53,879 bases of DNA from Cytophagales bacterium Ga0077538 (GCA_001464155.1 LNEN01000219.1:1-53879); one strand, 5' to 3'. Shown: positions 33,864-43,098, numbered from the stretch's first letter. Notes: generated from the sequence alone by a model not told the origin. Program-made: numbers and translations.

Positions 33864-34583
33864 TTAGACTAAAGGCGTTTGGGAAGGAGGAATATTCTCA
33901 TCTTTTGCAATGAAGGGGGAAATATCTTGGTGAAGCCTGATGGCTTTCCTGGACAACCATACACCCAGCACCAAAGACAAGATGGCACCCACCCAAACTC
34001 CCGGCACATAATTGATGAACCAGAAATAATCGTACGAACCGTGGAAAAGTGTTGCCACGAAAAGTGCAATAAAGCCATAATAAAACCCTCTCTGATGCGT
34101 GAACTTAGCCTTGCCTAGAAAGTATCCCATCAATACACCAAACGTAGCATGAGCCGGTACGGCTGTAAACATGCGTAAAATTCCGGTGGTAACTCCATAC
34201 TGAAAAGTGTAGAGCACATTTTCCAAGGTAGCAAAGCCCATGCTTACCATGAGGGCATATACAATGCCATCAAAAGGTTCATTGAAATTTTTATTCGGAT
34301 ACAGGACAAAGCGAACAAATAAAAACTTGCTGGACTCTTCCACCAAGGCAACCAGAAAGAAGGCGTTTAAAAATTGGTCACTGAAGCTACTCTCATCGAT
34401 CGTCACATTGGCGGTAAGTGGCCAGCTTACCAAAAGAGTTACCACTGTGCTGAGGGCGCCATATAAGAAGCTCATCAGCAAAAGCCCTATGGGTTCTCGT
34501 TCATGTTTATCCTTTAAATAGACGTAAATGCCAATGGCAATACCCGGTGCAAGTGCAAGCGAGAGTAGGCTCAGGAAGTTCAT
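33864..34583 (-). CDS. PrsW-family intramembrane metalloprotease
   Basis: The 239-residue membrane protein has about seven helices. The conserved family motifs are 'LVALVEESSKFLFVRF' (EExxK with the first two catalytic Glu), 'AVPAHATFGVLMGYFLGKA' (His) and 'FHGSYDYFWF' (second His), the proposed metal ligands of PrsW/CPBP-type proteases. In Bacillus PrsW cleaves an anti-sigma factor. The substrate here is unknown. The downstream BLUF gene suggests light might influence its action, but this is only inference from adjacency. Confidence 0.88.
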   Translation of the reverse strand: MNFLSLLSLALAPGIAIGIYVYLKDKHEREPIGLLLMSFLYGALSTVVTLLVSWPLTANVTIDESSFSDQFLNAFFLVALVEESSKFLFVRFVLYPNKNFNEPFDGIVYALMVSMGFATLENVLYTFQYGVTTGILRMFTAVPAHATFGVLMGYFLGKAKFTHQRGFYYGFIALFVATLFHGSYDYFWFINYVPGVWVGAILSLVLGVWLSRKAIRLHQDISPFIAKDENIPPSQTPLV

Positions 34584-34669
34584 AGTGAAATTTACAATTT
34601 TACTTTTATGATTTAAGAATCCAGGATATGAAAATCATAATTCCTGCTGGGTAAATCGTACCTTGCAGC

Positions 34670-35698
34670 ATGATCAATGAAGAGATACAGGAAGAATCAG
34701 ACGATATACTTTTTGAACACCAGCGTTTTGTGGTGGACCCTGGCCAGAGTTTGTTACGCATCGATAAATTTCTAAATGCAAAACTGCAAGGAGTGACCCG
34801 TTCCCGAATTCAGAACGGGATTGAAAACGGTTTTGTAAAAGTGAATGACCTTGTGGTGAAGTCGAATTACAAAGTACATCCGGGCGATGAAATTGTGCTC
34901 TCTTTTCCGGAGCCTCCCCGTGATACCGATGTAAAGCCAGAGAATATTCCGTTAAACATTGTGTATGAAGATGATTACTTGCTGATCATCAATAAAGACC
35001 CCGGTATGGTGGTGCACCCTGCTTATCAGAATTGGTCTGGAACTTTAGTAAATGCACTCATCTATCATTTTCAGCAATTGCCCACCATGCCCGGCAATGA
35101 TGGAAGACCAGGCCTTGTGCACCGAATCGATAAAGATACTTCCGGACTTTTAGTGATTGCCAAGGATGAGCATACCCTTACACATTTAGCTAAGCAGTTT
35201 TACGATCATAGCATTGAGCGAAAATATTGGGCAGTAGTATGGGGAGAGCCCGAACCGGCAGAAGGAACCATTAATGTAAATGTTGGGCGAAGTTTAAAGG
35301 ATAGACGAATTACAGCAGCCTTTCCGGATGGAGATTTTGGAAGAACCGCTATTACACATTATAAGACTTTGGAGACACTCCGCTATGTAACACTAATCGA
35401 GTGTCAATTAGAGACGGGGCGCACACATCAGATACGAGCCCACATGAAGCATATTGGGCATCCTCTTTTTAACGATAGTACGTATGGAGGTGATCAGGTT
35501 CTAAAAGGAACCGTGTTTACTAAGTACAAGCAGTTTGTAGACAATTGCTTTGAAATAATGCCAAGACAAGCATTACATGCGAAAACATTGGGCTTTGTGC
35601 ACCCCCACAGTAATAAATTTGTGCGTTTTGAGAGTGAGCTTCCAGAAGATTTCAAAAACCTGTTGGCTAAGTGGGAACACTATGTGAAGTACACGTAA
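34670..35698 (+). CDS. RluA/RluD-family 23S rRNA pseudouridine synthase
   Basis: The 342-residue product has an S4 RNA-binding domain at about 28-90 ('RIDKFLNAKLQGVTRSRIQNGIENGFVKVND'). The catalytic domain has the Asp motif 'GLVHRIDKDTSGLLVIAKD' near residue 145 and 'LIECQLETGRTHQIRAHMKHIGHPLFND' near 240. RluD-type enzymes modify helix 69 of 23S rRNA. I do not give a symbol because the specific sites cannot be read from sequence. It diverges from prsW with an 86-base gap. Confidence 0.95.
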   Translation: MINEEIQEESDDILFEHQRFVVDPGQSLLRIDKFLNAKLQGVTRSRIQNGIENGFVKVNDLVVKSNYKVHPGDEIVLSFPEPPRDTDVKPENIPLNIVYEDDYLLIINKDPGMVVHPAYQNWSGTLVNALIYHFQQLPTMPGNDGRPGLVHRIDKDTSGLLVIAKDEHTLTHLAKQFYDHSIERKYWAVVWGEPEPAEGTINVNVGRSLKDRRITAAFPDGDFGRTAITHYKTLETLRYVTLIECQLETGRTHQIRAHMKHIGHPLFNDSTYGGDQVLKGTVFTKYKQFVDNCFEIMPRQALHAKTLGFVHPHSNKFVRFESELPEDFKNLLAKWEHYVKYT

Positions 35699-35767
35699 AC
35701 CTTACATAGGTCTAGTAATTGGGCTTTAAAGAGGGTAACTTAAGGTATAAACCCTCTACTTCGCCCT

Positions 35768-37870
35768 ATGAAAAAATCCCTTCTCTTAATGACTATGCTG
35801 CTCATGGGCAGTATTCTTGTGTTTGCTCAGGAGGAGCAGACCAAACAAGACGATTACTACGAATTATCACTCGAAGAATTGATGAATATTCCCATCAATT
35901 CAGCATCCAAAAAGGACGAAACGCTTTTTGATGCTCCCCTGTCCAGTTACACCATTACAAAATCAGACATCGAAAAGTCTGGCGCTACCTCCATCATGGA
36001 TGCCTTGCGTTTGGCTCCGGGTGTAATTGTACGAGAGCAAACAAATGGTAATTACGATATCCACATTCGTGGATTTGACAATTTACTACAACACAGCGCA
36101 ACCTACAGTAAATCGAATCTATCAACCTTGGTGATGATCAATGATCGCCCCGTGTTTAACAATAATTTGGGAGGAACTTTTTGGGAAGCACTTGCCATCG
36201 ACTTAAATGATGTGGAGAGAATTGAAATAGTTCGAGGTCCCTCTGCTCCCCTGTTCGGTCCTAATGCTGTAACCGGTGTGATCAACATCATCACCAAAAA
36301 GATTGAAGACAAACCACAAGTAAGTGCTTCGGCACAATACGGAACGCCTAACACCTTGATCGGAAATGTTTTTGTAGGAAAGAAAATTGATGAAAAATTG
36401 TCCATTGCGGCCTCTGCAAATTACCAGAAGCGTGAGCGTTGGGAAGAAAGCTATTACAACCCGACCACCGATGCCTATGGCCCGGCTCTGGATCCTCTCG
36501 CCTACCCAGATCCTTCTATTTCGTTGGATAAGTATGGTGTGAATGCCTACGTAGGATACAAGGCAAATGAAAACATCTCTTTTGATTTGATGATGAGCAC
36601 ACAAGAGTCACAAGCGATCAGAGCTTTTATCGGTGACTTAGGAGCCTCTCCGCTCACAACAGTTACTTCACGGTCGCAGAGTGCCAATTTGAAAGCAAAC
36701 GTTTACGGTGCGACTATCCGTACATCCTTCATGGATGGCAAGGATAACCTCAGTGTTAATTCTCCACCTAATCAATACGATCAAAAGGTGTTTGACTTCA
36801 CAGCTGAATATGATATTAAACTTGGTGACAAGTTAAATGTTGTGCCTGGGATCAGCTATCAGGATGTAACCTTTGACGACAGCGAGTATACGATTGATGG
36901 TCCAGTGTTTCTTGGAGGGAAAGAAGTCAATATAAATACATCCAGTGCATTTGTGCGGGCTGACTATCGCCCCCTTGCGAAGTGGAGAATTATAGCAGCG
37001 GGAAGAGCGGATAAGTTCTCATCACCCGATGATACGTACTTTGCCTACGAGTTTGCTACAACCTATAAACTGAATGAAAAGAATCTTCTTCGTGCAGCGG
37101 TAACACGTTCTAACAGTGGCTCCTTTATTGGTAACAACTTTTTGAATCTGAACTTAGTAGTACCCAATGGTGCAGGCCCAGGCATTGATATCAATTATAT
37201 CCGCAGAGGAAATCAGGATGCGAAACTCTTTACTGTGGACATGGTAGAGTTGGGCTTCCGCAGCCAGCTTTCAAAAAATTTCCAATTAGATCTGGATATG
37301 TTCTCTCAAAAGGCATCGAATTTGAATGCCTTAATTTTTAAAGGACCTAATGGCACGTTCACAGGCTTTATGCCCAATGTAATTGAAGAATTTGATGCTA
37401 TTTCAACCACGGCATCGCAAGTGGGTGCAACAGTCTCCATCAACTATGTAGCAAGCGAAAACTTCCAGCTAAAGCCTTTTCTGACGTTCCAGAAAACAGA
37501 TATTGAAAATTCTTACTCAGCGTACAACTTGACAGCAACGGTTTCTGACAAAGAGCATAAAAATACACCGTCTGTGTACGGAGGCTATTACGCCAACTAC
37601 AAAGTGTCGGAGAAATTCAACATCAACTCATCGGGTTATTTCTTTGGAGCACAGCGTCAATACGATGCTACCGATCTGGATGATAATAGCGCAGGAGGAG
37701 ATATTAAGGGGAAGTTTATTCTTAACATTAAAGCCAATTATGCACTTACCCCACAATTCTCAGTATTTGTAAACGGAAGAAATATTTTGGGATCTGACTC
37801 ACAGGAGTTTTATGGTGCGGATAAAGTAGGAGCTTTGTTCTTGGGAGGACTTTCCTTTAATCTGAAATAA
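35768..37870 (+). CDS. TonB-dependent outer-membrane receptor
   Basis: The 700-residue protein has a signal peptide ('KKSLLLMTMLLMGSILVFA') and a plug domain at about 45-175 ('DETLFDAPLSSYTITKSDIEKSGATSIMDALRLAPGVIV' and 'NDVERIEIVRGPSAPLFGPNAVTGVINIITKK', a classic TonB plug). A 22-stranded barrel extends to the C-terminus, ending in 'GALFLGGLSFNLK'. There is no carboxypeptidase-like N-terminal domain and no SusD partner, so it is not a Sus pair. The ligand (siderophore, cobalamin or other) cannot be told. It is monocistronic and followed by a terminator. Confidence 0.93.
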   Translation: MKKSLLLMTMLLMGSILVFAQEEQTKQDDYYELSLEELMNIPINSASKKDETLFDAPLSSYTITKSDIEKSGATSIMDALRLAPGVIVREQTNGNYDIHIRGFDNLLQHSATYSKSNLSTLVMINDRPVFNNNLGGTFWEALAIDLNDVERIEIVRGPSAPLFGPNAVTGVINIITKKIEDKPQVSASAQYGTPNTLIGNVFVGKKIDEKLSIAASANYQKRERWEESYYNPTTDAYGPALDPLAYPDPSISLDKYGVNAYVGYKANENISFDLMMSTQESQAIRAFIGDLGASPLTTVTSRSQSANLKANVYGATIRTSFMDGKDNLSVNSPPNQYDQKVFDFTAEYDIKLGDKLNVVPGISYQDVTFDDSEYTIDGPVFLGGKEVNINTSSAFVRADYRPLAKWRIIAAGRADKFSSPDDTYFAYEFATTYKLNEKNLLRAAVTRSNSGSFIGNNFLNLNLVVPNGAGPGIDINYIRRGNQDAKLFTVDMVELGFRSQLSKNFQLDLDMFSQKASNLNALIFKGPNGTFTGFMPNVIEEFDAISTTASQVGATVSINYVASENFQLKPFLTFQKTDIENSYSAYNLTATVSDKEHKNTPSVYGGYYANYKVSEKFNINSSGYFFGAQRQYDATDLDDNSAGGDIKGKFILNIKANYALTPQFSVFVNGRNILGSDSQEFYGADKVGALFLGGLSFNLK

Positions 37871-37894
37871 AGATTTAATGCACTCGTTTTGAAG

Positions 37895-37923
37895 GCCACT
37901 CCATTGGAGTGGCTTTCTTTTTT
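37895..37923 (+). terminator. intrinsic terminator after the TonB receptor
   Basis: GCCACTCC and GGAGTGGC form a perfect 8-base stem with an ATT loop, followed by TTTCTTTTTT. It lies 25 bases after the receptor stop. Confidence 0.88.
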
Positions 37924-37925
37924 AG

Positions 37926-37964
37926 AATAAGTGTCCTACACTTCTAAGGTGTAGGACACTTATT
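37926..37964. repeat. long perfect palindrome between convergent genes
   Basis: AATAAGTGTCCTACAC and GTGTAGGACACTTATT are perfect 16-base complementary arms with a 7-base spacer. They lie three bases after the T-run of the preceding terminator and six bases before the radical SAM stop. I recall similar 'GTGTCC(T/A)ACAC' hairpins as dispersed elements in Cytophagales, but this is from memory. It may be a REP-like element or a second terminator. Confidence 0.7.
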
Positions 37965-37969
37965 CATTT

Positions 37970-39034
37970 TTAAAACAAGTTCAAGGTTCCTCCTTTTCTG
38001 AAAGCAGTCAGATTATAGGCTGGCATTTCCCTTCCGCTAAAATACTTCTTCCTCGAGTTTCTGAAGAGTTGATGAATCATATCGGCAAAGACTCCTTCAC
38101 CGCTCATGCGTCTGCCAAACTGAGAATCGTTTACGTTCCCTCCATGCATATCGCAGATTTGATTCCACACTTTATCAAAACGATCCGGAAAATTCTTTCG
38201 TAACCAATCTTCGAAAAGGATGCCTATGGAACCATTTAATCGTACGATCGTCATTCCGGCTGTACGCGCCCCATGGTCGGCAGCAGCTTTCAGAATGGTT
38301 GGTATTTCATCCTGATTTAATCCGGGAATAATGGGAGCATTCATAATACCTACTGGAATATTCGCTTTGGCAAGTTGCTCGACAACGCTTAGTCGCTTCA
38401 GACCACTGGCGGTGCGTGGCTCCATTACTCTTCGTAGGTCTTCGTTGAGTGTTGTGATGGAAATATAGATGTGCACGAGATTGTCCTTTGCCAGGTCTTG
38501 CAACAAATCCAAGTCGCGAAGCACCAAGCTGTTTTTCGTAATCATGCCGACAGGATGTCGGTACTGTGCAAAAATCTTTAACAACTTGCGCGTGATCTCC
38601 AATTTTCGTTCAACAGGTTGATAGCAATCGGTATTACCGGATAGACTAATAGGTGTTGCTTGCCAATCTGAATGCAACAAAAATTTTTCTAATAAGGCAG
38701 GCGCATTCTTCTTCACAATTATTTTGCTTTCAAAATCTAACCCTGCGCTAAAGCCCCAGTATTCATGCGTGTTTCGGGCATAACAATAAATACACCCATG
38801 TTCGCAGCCCTGATACGGATTGAGCGAATACATCATGCTTAAATCAGGGCTGGTCACTTTGTTCACCACCTTCTTGGCCTGCTCGTAAAAGAGTTGAGTA
38901 CTGGGCGCCACCAACATTTCTTCATCCAATCCTTCTACGTGTTCTGTTACGTATTGCTGCTTTAAAAAACGGTTGGCAGTTTTCAGCTGTGCACCGCGGC
39001 CTTTAAAATAGTCATCCTTATTCGCCTCTCTCAT
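37970..39034 (-). CDS. PA0069-type radical SAM protein (spore photoproduct lyase-like)
   Basis: I start at 'MREANKDDYFKGRGAQLK' (39034, 354 residues); the track start 57 bases earlier adds a non-conserved stretch. The [4Fe-4S]/SAM motif is CxxxCxxC in 'YQGCEHGCIYCYARNTHEYWG' near residue 75, with 'SLSGNTDCYQPVERKLEITR' near 130. This matches the PA0069 group related to SplB. These are often found near DNA repair genes, but the reaction is unknown. Here it is single and convergent with the TonB receptor. Confidence 0.88.
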   Translation of the reverse strand: MREANKDDYFKGRGAQLKTANRFLKQQYVTEHVEGLDEEMLVAPSTQLFYEQAKKVVNKVTSPDLSMMYSLNPYQGCEHGCIYCYARNTHEYWGFSAGLDFESKIIVKKNAPALLEKFLLHSDWQATPISLSGNTDCYQPVERKLEITRKLLKIFAQYRHPVGMITKNSLVLRDLDLLQDLAKDNLVHIYISITTLNEDLRRVMEPRTASGLKRLSVVEQLAKANIPVGIMNAPIIPGLNQDEIPTILKAAADHGARTAGMTIVRLNGSIGILFEDWLRKNFPDRFDKVWNQICDMHGGNVNDSQFGRRMSGEGVFADMIHQLFRNSRKKYFSGREMPAYNLTAFRKGGTLNLF

Positions 39035-39252
39035 GTTCCAAAGTAAGAAGGACAAAAGTCTTTTGAGCACATTAGACTGGAAGTGCGACACTAGATGTCA
39101 GATTATTTTGATCGGAGGTTAAGGTTTAGCATTTCTTCTGAAGGTATTCACCGACATCATTCCTGCATTTACCTACTTTACTACCCTGCTCGCCTATTGG
39201 CTATGGCCGAAAACAATGTTTCCGCGTTGATTTGAGTATAAATTCAAACATT

Positions 39253-39993
39253 ATGGAAACGTACGACAAGGGAGTGAAGCCTCTACCCACCGAAACACAA
39301 CCTGAAAGCAGAAATAATGGCCGTTTGTGGTCAGGACTTATCATCGTAGCCGTTGGTCTACTCTTTCTGGCAAGGGAACTCGATTTTGATTTGCCACATT
39401 GGATATTCAGTTGGAAAATGATTGTAGTCGGTATAGGTTTATACGTAGGGGCTAAACAATCCTTTAAACCCGGTGGCTGGATGATTGCTGTAGCCATTGG
39501 TACCATCTTTATTGCCGATGAATACATAGACGAAGTATACCTCAAGCCTTACATTATTCCTGCGGCTATCATTGCAGTCGGTCTGTACATCATCTTTAAA
39601 CCAAAATCTAAAGATAAGCAAGGCTGGAAGGGAGCTGTATATACGGAAACCAGTTCTGAATCTCAGTGGGAATCAGTTTCCATCTTCGGAGGAAATAAAA
39701 ATGTGATCTCTAAAGATTTCAAAGGTGGAGAAATGGTTACGATTTTTGGAGGCAGTGAATTGAATATGAGCCAGGCCGATATTAATGGAGTCGTGACGAT
39801 AGAAATTGTTCAAATTTTCGGAGGCACTAAATTGATTGTCCCCGCCAACTGGAAAATTCAAACTGCTGAGTTGGTTTCTGTTTTCGGTGGTATAGACGAT
39901 AAGCGTCCCTCTACCGCCTCTGCCGATGATACAAAAGTATTGAGACTTATTGGCACCTCGATTTTTGGGGGCATTGATATACGCAGTTACTAA
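39253..39993 (+). CDS. LiaF-like membrane protein
   Basis: I start at 'METYDKGVKPLPTETQPE' (39253, 246 residues). Four helices follow ('GLIIVAVGLLFLARELDF' with DUF5668-type sequence, then 'MIVVGIGLYVGAKQSFKPGGW' and so on). A C-terminal beta-helix domain has repeated IFGG words: 'SVSIFGGNKNVISKDFKGGEMVTIFGGSELN', 'VQIFGGTKLIV', 'VSVFGGIDDKR', 'SIFGGIDIRS'. That is the LiaF/DUF2154 cell-wall-stress module. In Bacillus LiaF inhibits the LiaRS pair. Here a LytS-type kinase and LytTR regulator follow two genes later, so a LiaF-like brake on them is plausible. Confidence 0.85.
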   Translation: METYDKGVKPLPTETQPESRNNGRLWSGLIIVAVGLLFLARELDFDLPHWIFSWKMIVVGIGLYVGAKQSFKPGGWMIAVAIGTIFIADEYIDEVYLKPYIIPAAIIAVGLYIIFKPKSKDKQGWKGAVYTETSSESQWESVSIFGGNKNVISKDFKGGEMVTIFGGSELNMSQADINGVVTIEIVQIFGGTKLIVPANWKIQTAELVSVFGGIDDKRPSTASADDTKVLRLIGTSIFGGIDIRSY

Positions 39994-40013
39994 TGTTTAT
40001 AAGCAGAACCACC

Positions 40014-40364
40014 ATGAATTGGTACATCGCTAAAATCGTATTCAGAATAAGCACTGAAGGGCGCGCGCACAAAGACCAATTTGACGAGCACTTGCGCTTG
40101 ATCGCTGCCGATTCTCAGGAAGAGGCCGTGTTGAAGGCGCGGGTGCTTGGCTTACAGGAAGAAGATTACTTCTTGAATGATAAGCAGCAGGCTGTAAAAT
40201 GGGAGTTTGTCAATGTATCCGATATTCAGGCGCTGCAAGAATTGAAAGATGGCATTGAGCTTTATTCGCAAATTCACGAACGAGAGCAAGGTGCGGAGTA
40301 TGTTCATTATGTACATTTACGAGCGGCATCTCTTCATAGTAAGCGCATGTCTGTAGAAGCATGA
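40014..40364 (+). CDS. DUF4288-family protein
   Basis: Started at 'MNWYIAKIVFRISTEGRAHKDQFDEHLRLIAAD' (40014), the product has 116 residues with the DUF4288 pattern, including 'SQEEAVLKARVLGLQEEDYF' and 'VKWEFVNVSDIQALQELKDGIELYSQ'. It is a small soluble protein of unknown function. The alternative start at 39993 overlaps the LiaF stop and is less family-like. Its stop overlaps the kinase start by four bases, so it is embedded in the operon and may modulate the two-component system. Confidence 0.78.
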   Translation: MNWYIAKIVFRISTEGRAHKDQFDEHLRLIAADSQEEAVLKARVLGLQEEDYFLNDKQQAVKWEFVNVSDIQALQELKDGIELYSQIHEREQGAEYVHYVHLRAASLHSKRMSVEA

Positions 40365-41395
40365 CAACATCCCTCTCTGGCAAAACGAAAATACTTCTCA
40401 TCTACCTGGCTTGGTGGCTCGTGTGGATCTTGGATCAGGCCTTGGTTCTTTCACAAACAGGCTTTGACTGGGAAACAGCGTTAACGGATGCAATGATCAC
40501 ACAAGTGATTGTAGCGGTTGCCGGATACGTAATCAACACCTCTATGCACTCCTATCAACCCAGCACAAGAAATTCTATTTATGTAGTGATCTGGAGCATA
40601 GCTTTGGCTGCTTTGTGTGTGGAGTTTCAACGAAGGGTGCTAATGCAGGTAATGAGTGATAATGCTACATACCTGAGCTTTCTGGAGAGCACGTTAATTG
40701 TGCGGGGCGCCTTTGCCTGGTTAATGATAACGTTGGTAGCAGTGCTCACTTGGTTTTGGGTGTATATAAACGACAAGCAAGACAGTGAAAAAAGAAAACA
40801 AGATGGGGAACGCCTGGCGCGGGAGGCCGAACTTTCCAACCTGCGCTTACAACTTCAACCCCATTTTTTATTCAACAGTCTTAATTCGATAAGTGCTTTA
40901 GTAGGTACAGAACCAGACAGAGCTCGTACCATGATTCACCAACTCTCCGATTTTTTGCGAGGGACTGTACGCAAGGAAACAACACTCGTGCCATTGGAAG
41001 AAGAGTTGGAGCATCTTCAACTTTATCTGGAAATTGAAAAAGTACGGTTTGGTCATCGTTTGCAAACCACCATAGAAAGCAGTGATGAGATTATGAAACA
41101 GAAAGTGCCTTCCCTTTTGCTTCAGCCCGTTGTTGAAAATGCTATCAAGTTTGGGTTGTATGATACGGTGGGTGAGGTGACAATTTCAATACGTGCAAAG
41201 CAAGAGGGAGATGCATTGATACTAGAAGTAAGAAATCCATTTGATCCTCAAACAGCACAACCCAGAAAGGGAACCGGTTTCGGTTTAAGCTCTGTTCAGC
41301 GAAGATTGTATTTACTTTACGCCCAAAATAATTTGGTGCAGACTCAACAACTAGATAACACATTTATAACCACTCTTAGAATTCCCCAGGTATGA
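40361..41395 (+). CDS. LytS-type sensor histidine kinase
   Basis: The 344-residue protein has four membrane helices at about 10-145 and the His_kinase (LytS) domain. The phosphoacceptor is His168 in 'LRLQLQPHFLFNSLNSISALV', and the ATP-binding part is 'PSLLLQPVVENAIKFGLYDTVG' with 'GTGFGLSSVQRRLYLLY'. There is no periplasmic sensing domain beyond short loops, which is typical of intramembrane-sensing kinases that work with LiaF-type proteins. Overlaps on both sides (ATGA with DUF4288 and with the regulator) show one operon. Confidence 0.92.
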   Translation: MTTSLSGKTKILLIYLAWWLVWILDQALVLSQTGFDWETALTDAMITQVIVAVAGYVINTSMHSYQPSTRNSIYVVIWSIALAALCVEFQRRVLMQVMSDNATYLSFLESTLIVRGAFAWLMITLVAVLTWFWVYINDKQDSEKRKQDGERLAREAELSNLRLQLQPHFLFNSLNSISALVGTEPDRARTMIHQLSDFLRGTVRKETTLVPLEEELEHLQLYLEIEKVRFGHRLQTTIESSDEIMKQKVPSLLLQPVVENAIKFGLYDTVGEVTISIRAKQEGDALILEVRNPFDPQTAQPRKGTGFGLSSVQRRLYLLYAQNNLVQTQQLDNTFITTLRIPQV

Positions 41396-42132
41396 TCAAA
41401 GCCCTGATTATTGATGATGAGCCCTTGGCCCGGAGCCTTGTAAAAGAATATTTAAAATCTTTTCAGGAAATACAAATCATGCAGGAGTGTGGTGATGGAT
41501 TTGAAGGTGTAAAAGCCATCGCGCAGCATCAACCGGATTTAATCTTTTTGGATATTCAAATGCCTAAGATTAATGGTTTCGAAATGCTAGAGCTGATTGA
41601 AAATCCTCCGGCAGTGATTTTTACAACGGCCTTCGATGAATTTGCGATGAAGGCTTTTGAAGCACATGCAGTGGATTATTTGTTAAAACCCTTTAGCAAA
41701 GAGCGTTTCGAAAAAGCTCTACAAAAATGGTTGGCATTGCGCACATCGCAGAAAATCAATCCTGCACAGGATTTTCTAGATAAAAGAACAAGTCAACCAG
41801 AAGAACATACACGCGTGGTGGTGAAGAAAGGAACCAACATTGTGATCATTCCTGTAAACCAAATTCACTACTTGGAAGCCTACGATGATTACGTGAAAAT
41901 TCATACCAAAGAAGGAATGCATTTGAAGAAAAAGACGATGAGCTACTTTGAATCAGTGTTGGATGCTTCACAATTTGTACGCGTTCATCGCTCGTACATG
42001 ATTAATCTTCAGGAATTAACACGCATTGAGCCGTTGGAGAAAGATAACCACATTGCCTTAATGAAAAGTGGCGTACAAATCCCACTCAGCCAAAGTGGTT
42101 TTTCGAAATTGAAGACTGTGTTGGGGATTTAG
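41392..42132 (+). CDS. LytTR-type response regulator
   Basis: The 246-residue regulator has a receiver domain at 1-125 with Asp8/Asp9, phosphoacceptor Asp54 ('LIFLDIQMPKINGFEML') and Lys in 'AVDYLLKPFSKERF'. The LytTR DNA-binding domain is at about 140-246 ('VNQIHYLEAYDDYVKIHTKEG' and 'FVRVHRSYMINLQELTRIEP'). LytTR proteins bind direct-repeat sites upstream of targets. No clear target repeat was found in this window. It is the partner of the preceding kinase (overlap of four bases). Confidence 0.94.
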   Translation: MIKALIIDDEPLARSLVKEYLKSFQEIQIMQECGDGFEGVKAIAQHQPDLIFLDIQMPKINGFEMLELIENPPAVIFTTAFDEFAMKAFEAHAVDYLLKPFSKERFEKALQKWLALRTSQKINPAQDFLDKRTSQPEEHTRVVVKKGTNIVIIPVNQIHYLEAYDDYVKIHTKEGMHLKKKTMSYFESVLDASQFVRVHRSYMINLQELTRIEPLEKDNHIALMKSGVQIPLSQSGFSKLKTVLGI

Positions 42133-42149
42133 AGAAATTTGAGAATGCT

Positions 42150-42551
42150 ATGATCAAACGAATAATTTCTGAACGCAACGCTGGCTTGGCGATGCTTGTA
42201 TTATTTTCTCTTATACTTGTCTTTCATCTCCTGGTGTTGTCAGGGATCGTTCCTTACGATATTTCCTGGGGAGGCAGACTGAAGAATAGGGAGGAAATGC
42301 TCGTATTCGAGTCTGTTTCTATTTTGCTAAACACTTTTATGATGATTGTGGTAGCGATCAGAAGTAAAATCTTGAGTATAGCCATAAATCGAAAGGTGAT
42401 TACAGGAATACTATGGGGAATGACAGTACTTTTTGCGGTAAACACCGTTGGCAATCTCTTTGCAGTCAATAGTTGGGAAACAATTATATTCACCCCTATT
42501 ACTCTGGTTCTTTCATTGTTCAGCTTACGGTTGACGTTCGCAAACAACTAA
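42150..42551 (+). CDS. small integral membrane protein
   Basis: The 133-residue protein has four hydrophobic segments: 'AGLAMLVLFSLILVFHLLVL', 'ESVSILLNTFMMIVVAIR', 'GILWGMTVLFAVNTVGNLFA' and 'IIFTPITLVLSLFSLRL'. No family is recognised. It follows the LytTR gene by 17 bases, so it is probably the fifth gene of the operon and may be its target or accessory. Confidence 0.7.
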   Translation: MIKRIISERNAGLAMLVLFSLILVFHLLVLSGIVPYDISWGGRLKNREEMLVFESVSILLNTFMMIVVAIRSKILSIAINRKVITGILWGMTVLFAVNTVGNLFAVNSWETIIFTPITLVLSLFSLRLTFANN

Positions 42552-42579
42552 TTTTAACCTCATAGAGATTGCCTGGGCT

Positions 42580-43098
42580 TCAATATGCCTTTTTATAAGG
42601 CTTATCAATGTTCGAACGCAATCTTAGCAAAACATCTGAATTCATTGAAACCGGACTTTTTACCAGCGAGTCAATATATAAATCTAACTTGTCCTGCTCC
42701 CCCTTTAGGAATGCTATAGTACCATGAACATAGTAGTTCCACGACCTGTTTAACTCATCCTGCGTGCCATCGAGCGGTCGCAGTGTTTTTATCATTTCAT
42801 GTATCGCTTTCTCATATTCATTGTTTGTGGCATACAACTGACCCAGGTGCCAAGTCAAGATTTCGTCCTTTGTCTTATTGATTGCCATATAATTAGTCAG
42901 CAGGTCAATCATCAAGGGAATGTTTTCCTTGTATTGTCTCCAGCCTTTTTGAGTTTGATCAAAGTCATACAAACTCATGGCCATTAATGAATCACGCTTT
43001 GCCTTACTTATAGTTTGTGCAGAGGTGTCAAAAGCTAGCAACACAACCAACGCTATAGCAATCAAGGCAGGAGAAAATCTGAAAGCGTAACGTTTCAT
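42580..43098 (-). CDS. exported helical repeat protein of unknown function
   Basis: The 172-residue product has a signal peptide ('FSPALIAIALVVLLAFDTSA') and a helical, TPR-like body ('IDLLTNYMAINKTKDEILTWHLGQLYATNNEYEKAIHEMIKTLRPLDG'). Pairs of such helices suggest two degenerate TPR units. There is no assigned role. It begins 5 bases after rpiB, so it is part of the tatC-rpiB transcript. It is convergent with the kinase operon. Confidence 0.68.
   Translation of the reverse strand: MKRYAFRFSPALIAIALVVLLAFDTSAQTISKAKRDSLMAMSLYDFDQTQKGWRQYKENIPLMIDLLTNYMAINKTKDEILTWHLGQLYATNNEYEKAIHEMIKTLRPLDGTQDELNRSWNYYVHGTIAFLKGEQDKLDLYIDSLVKSPVSMNSDVLLRLRSNIDKPYKKAY

Noticed and set aside
36203-36604. 133-residue minus-strand ORF
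   Set aside because: Shadow of the TonB receptor reading frame.
35768-37870. SusC/SusD-type polysaccharide utilisation locus
   Set aside because: The receptor lacks the carboxypeptidase-like N-terminal domain and there is no SusD gene next to it.
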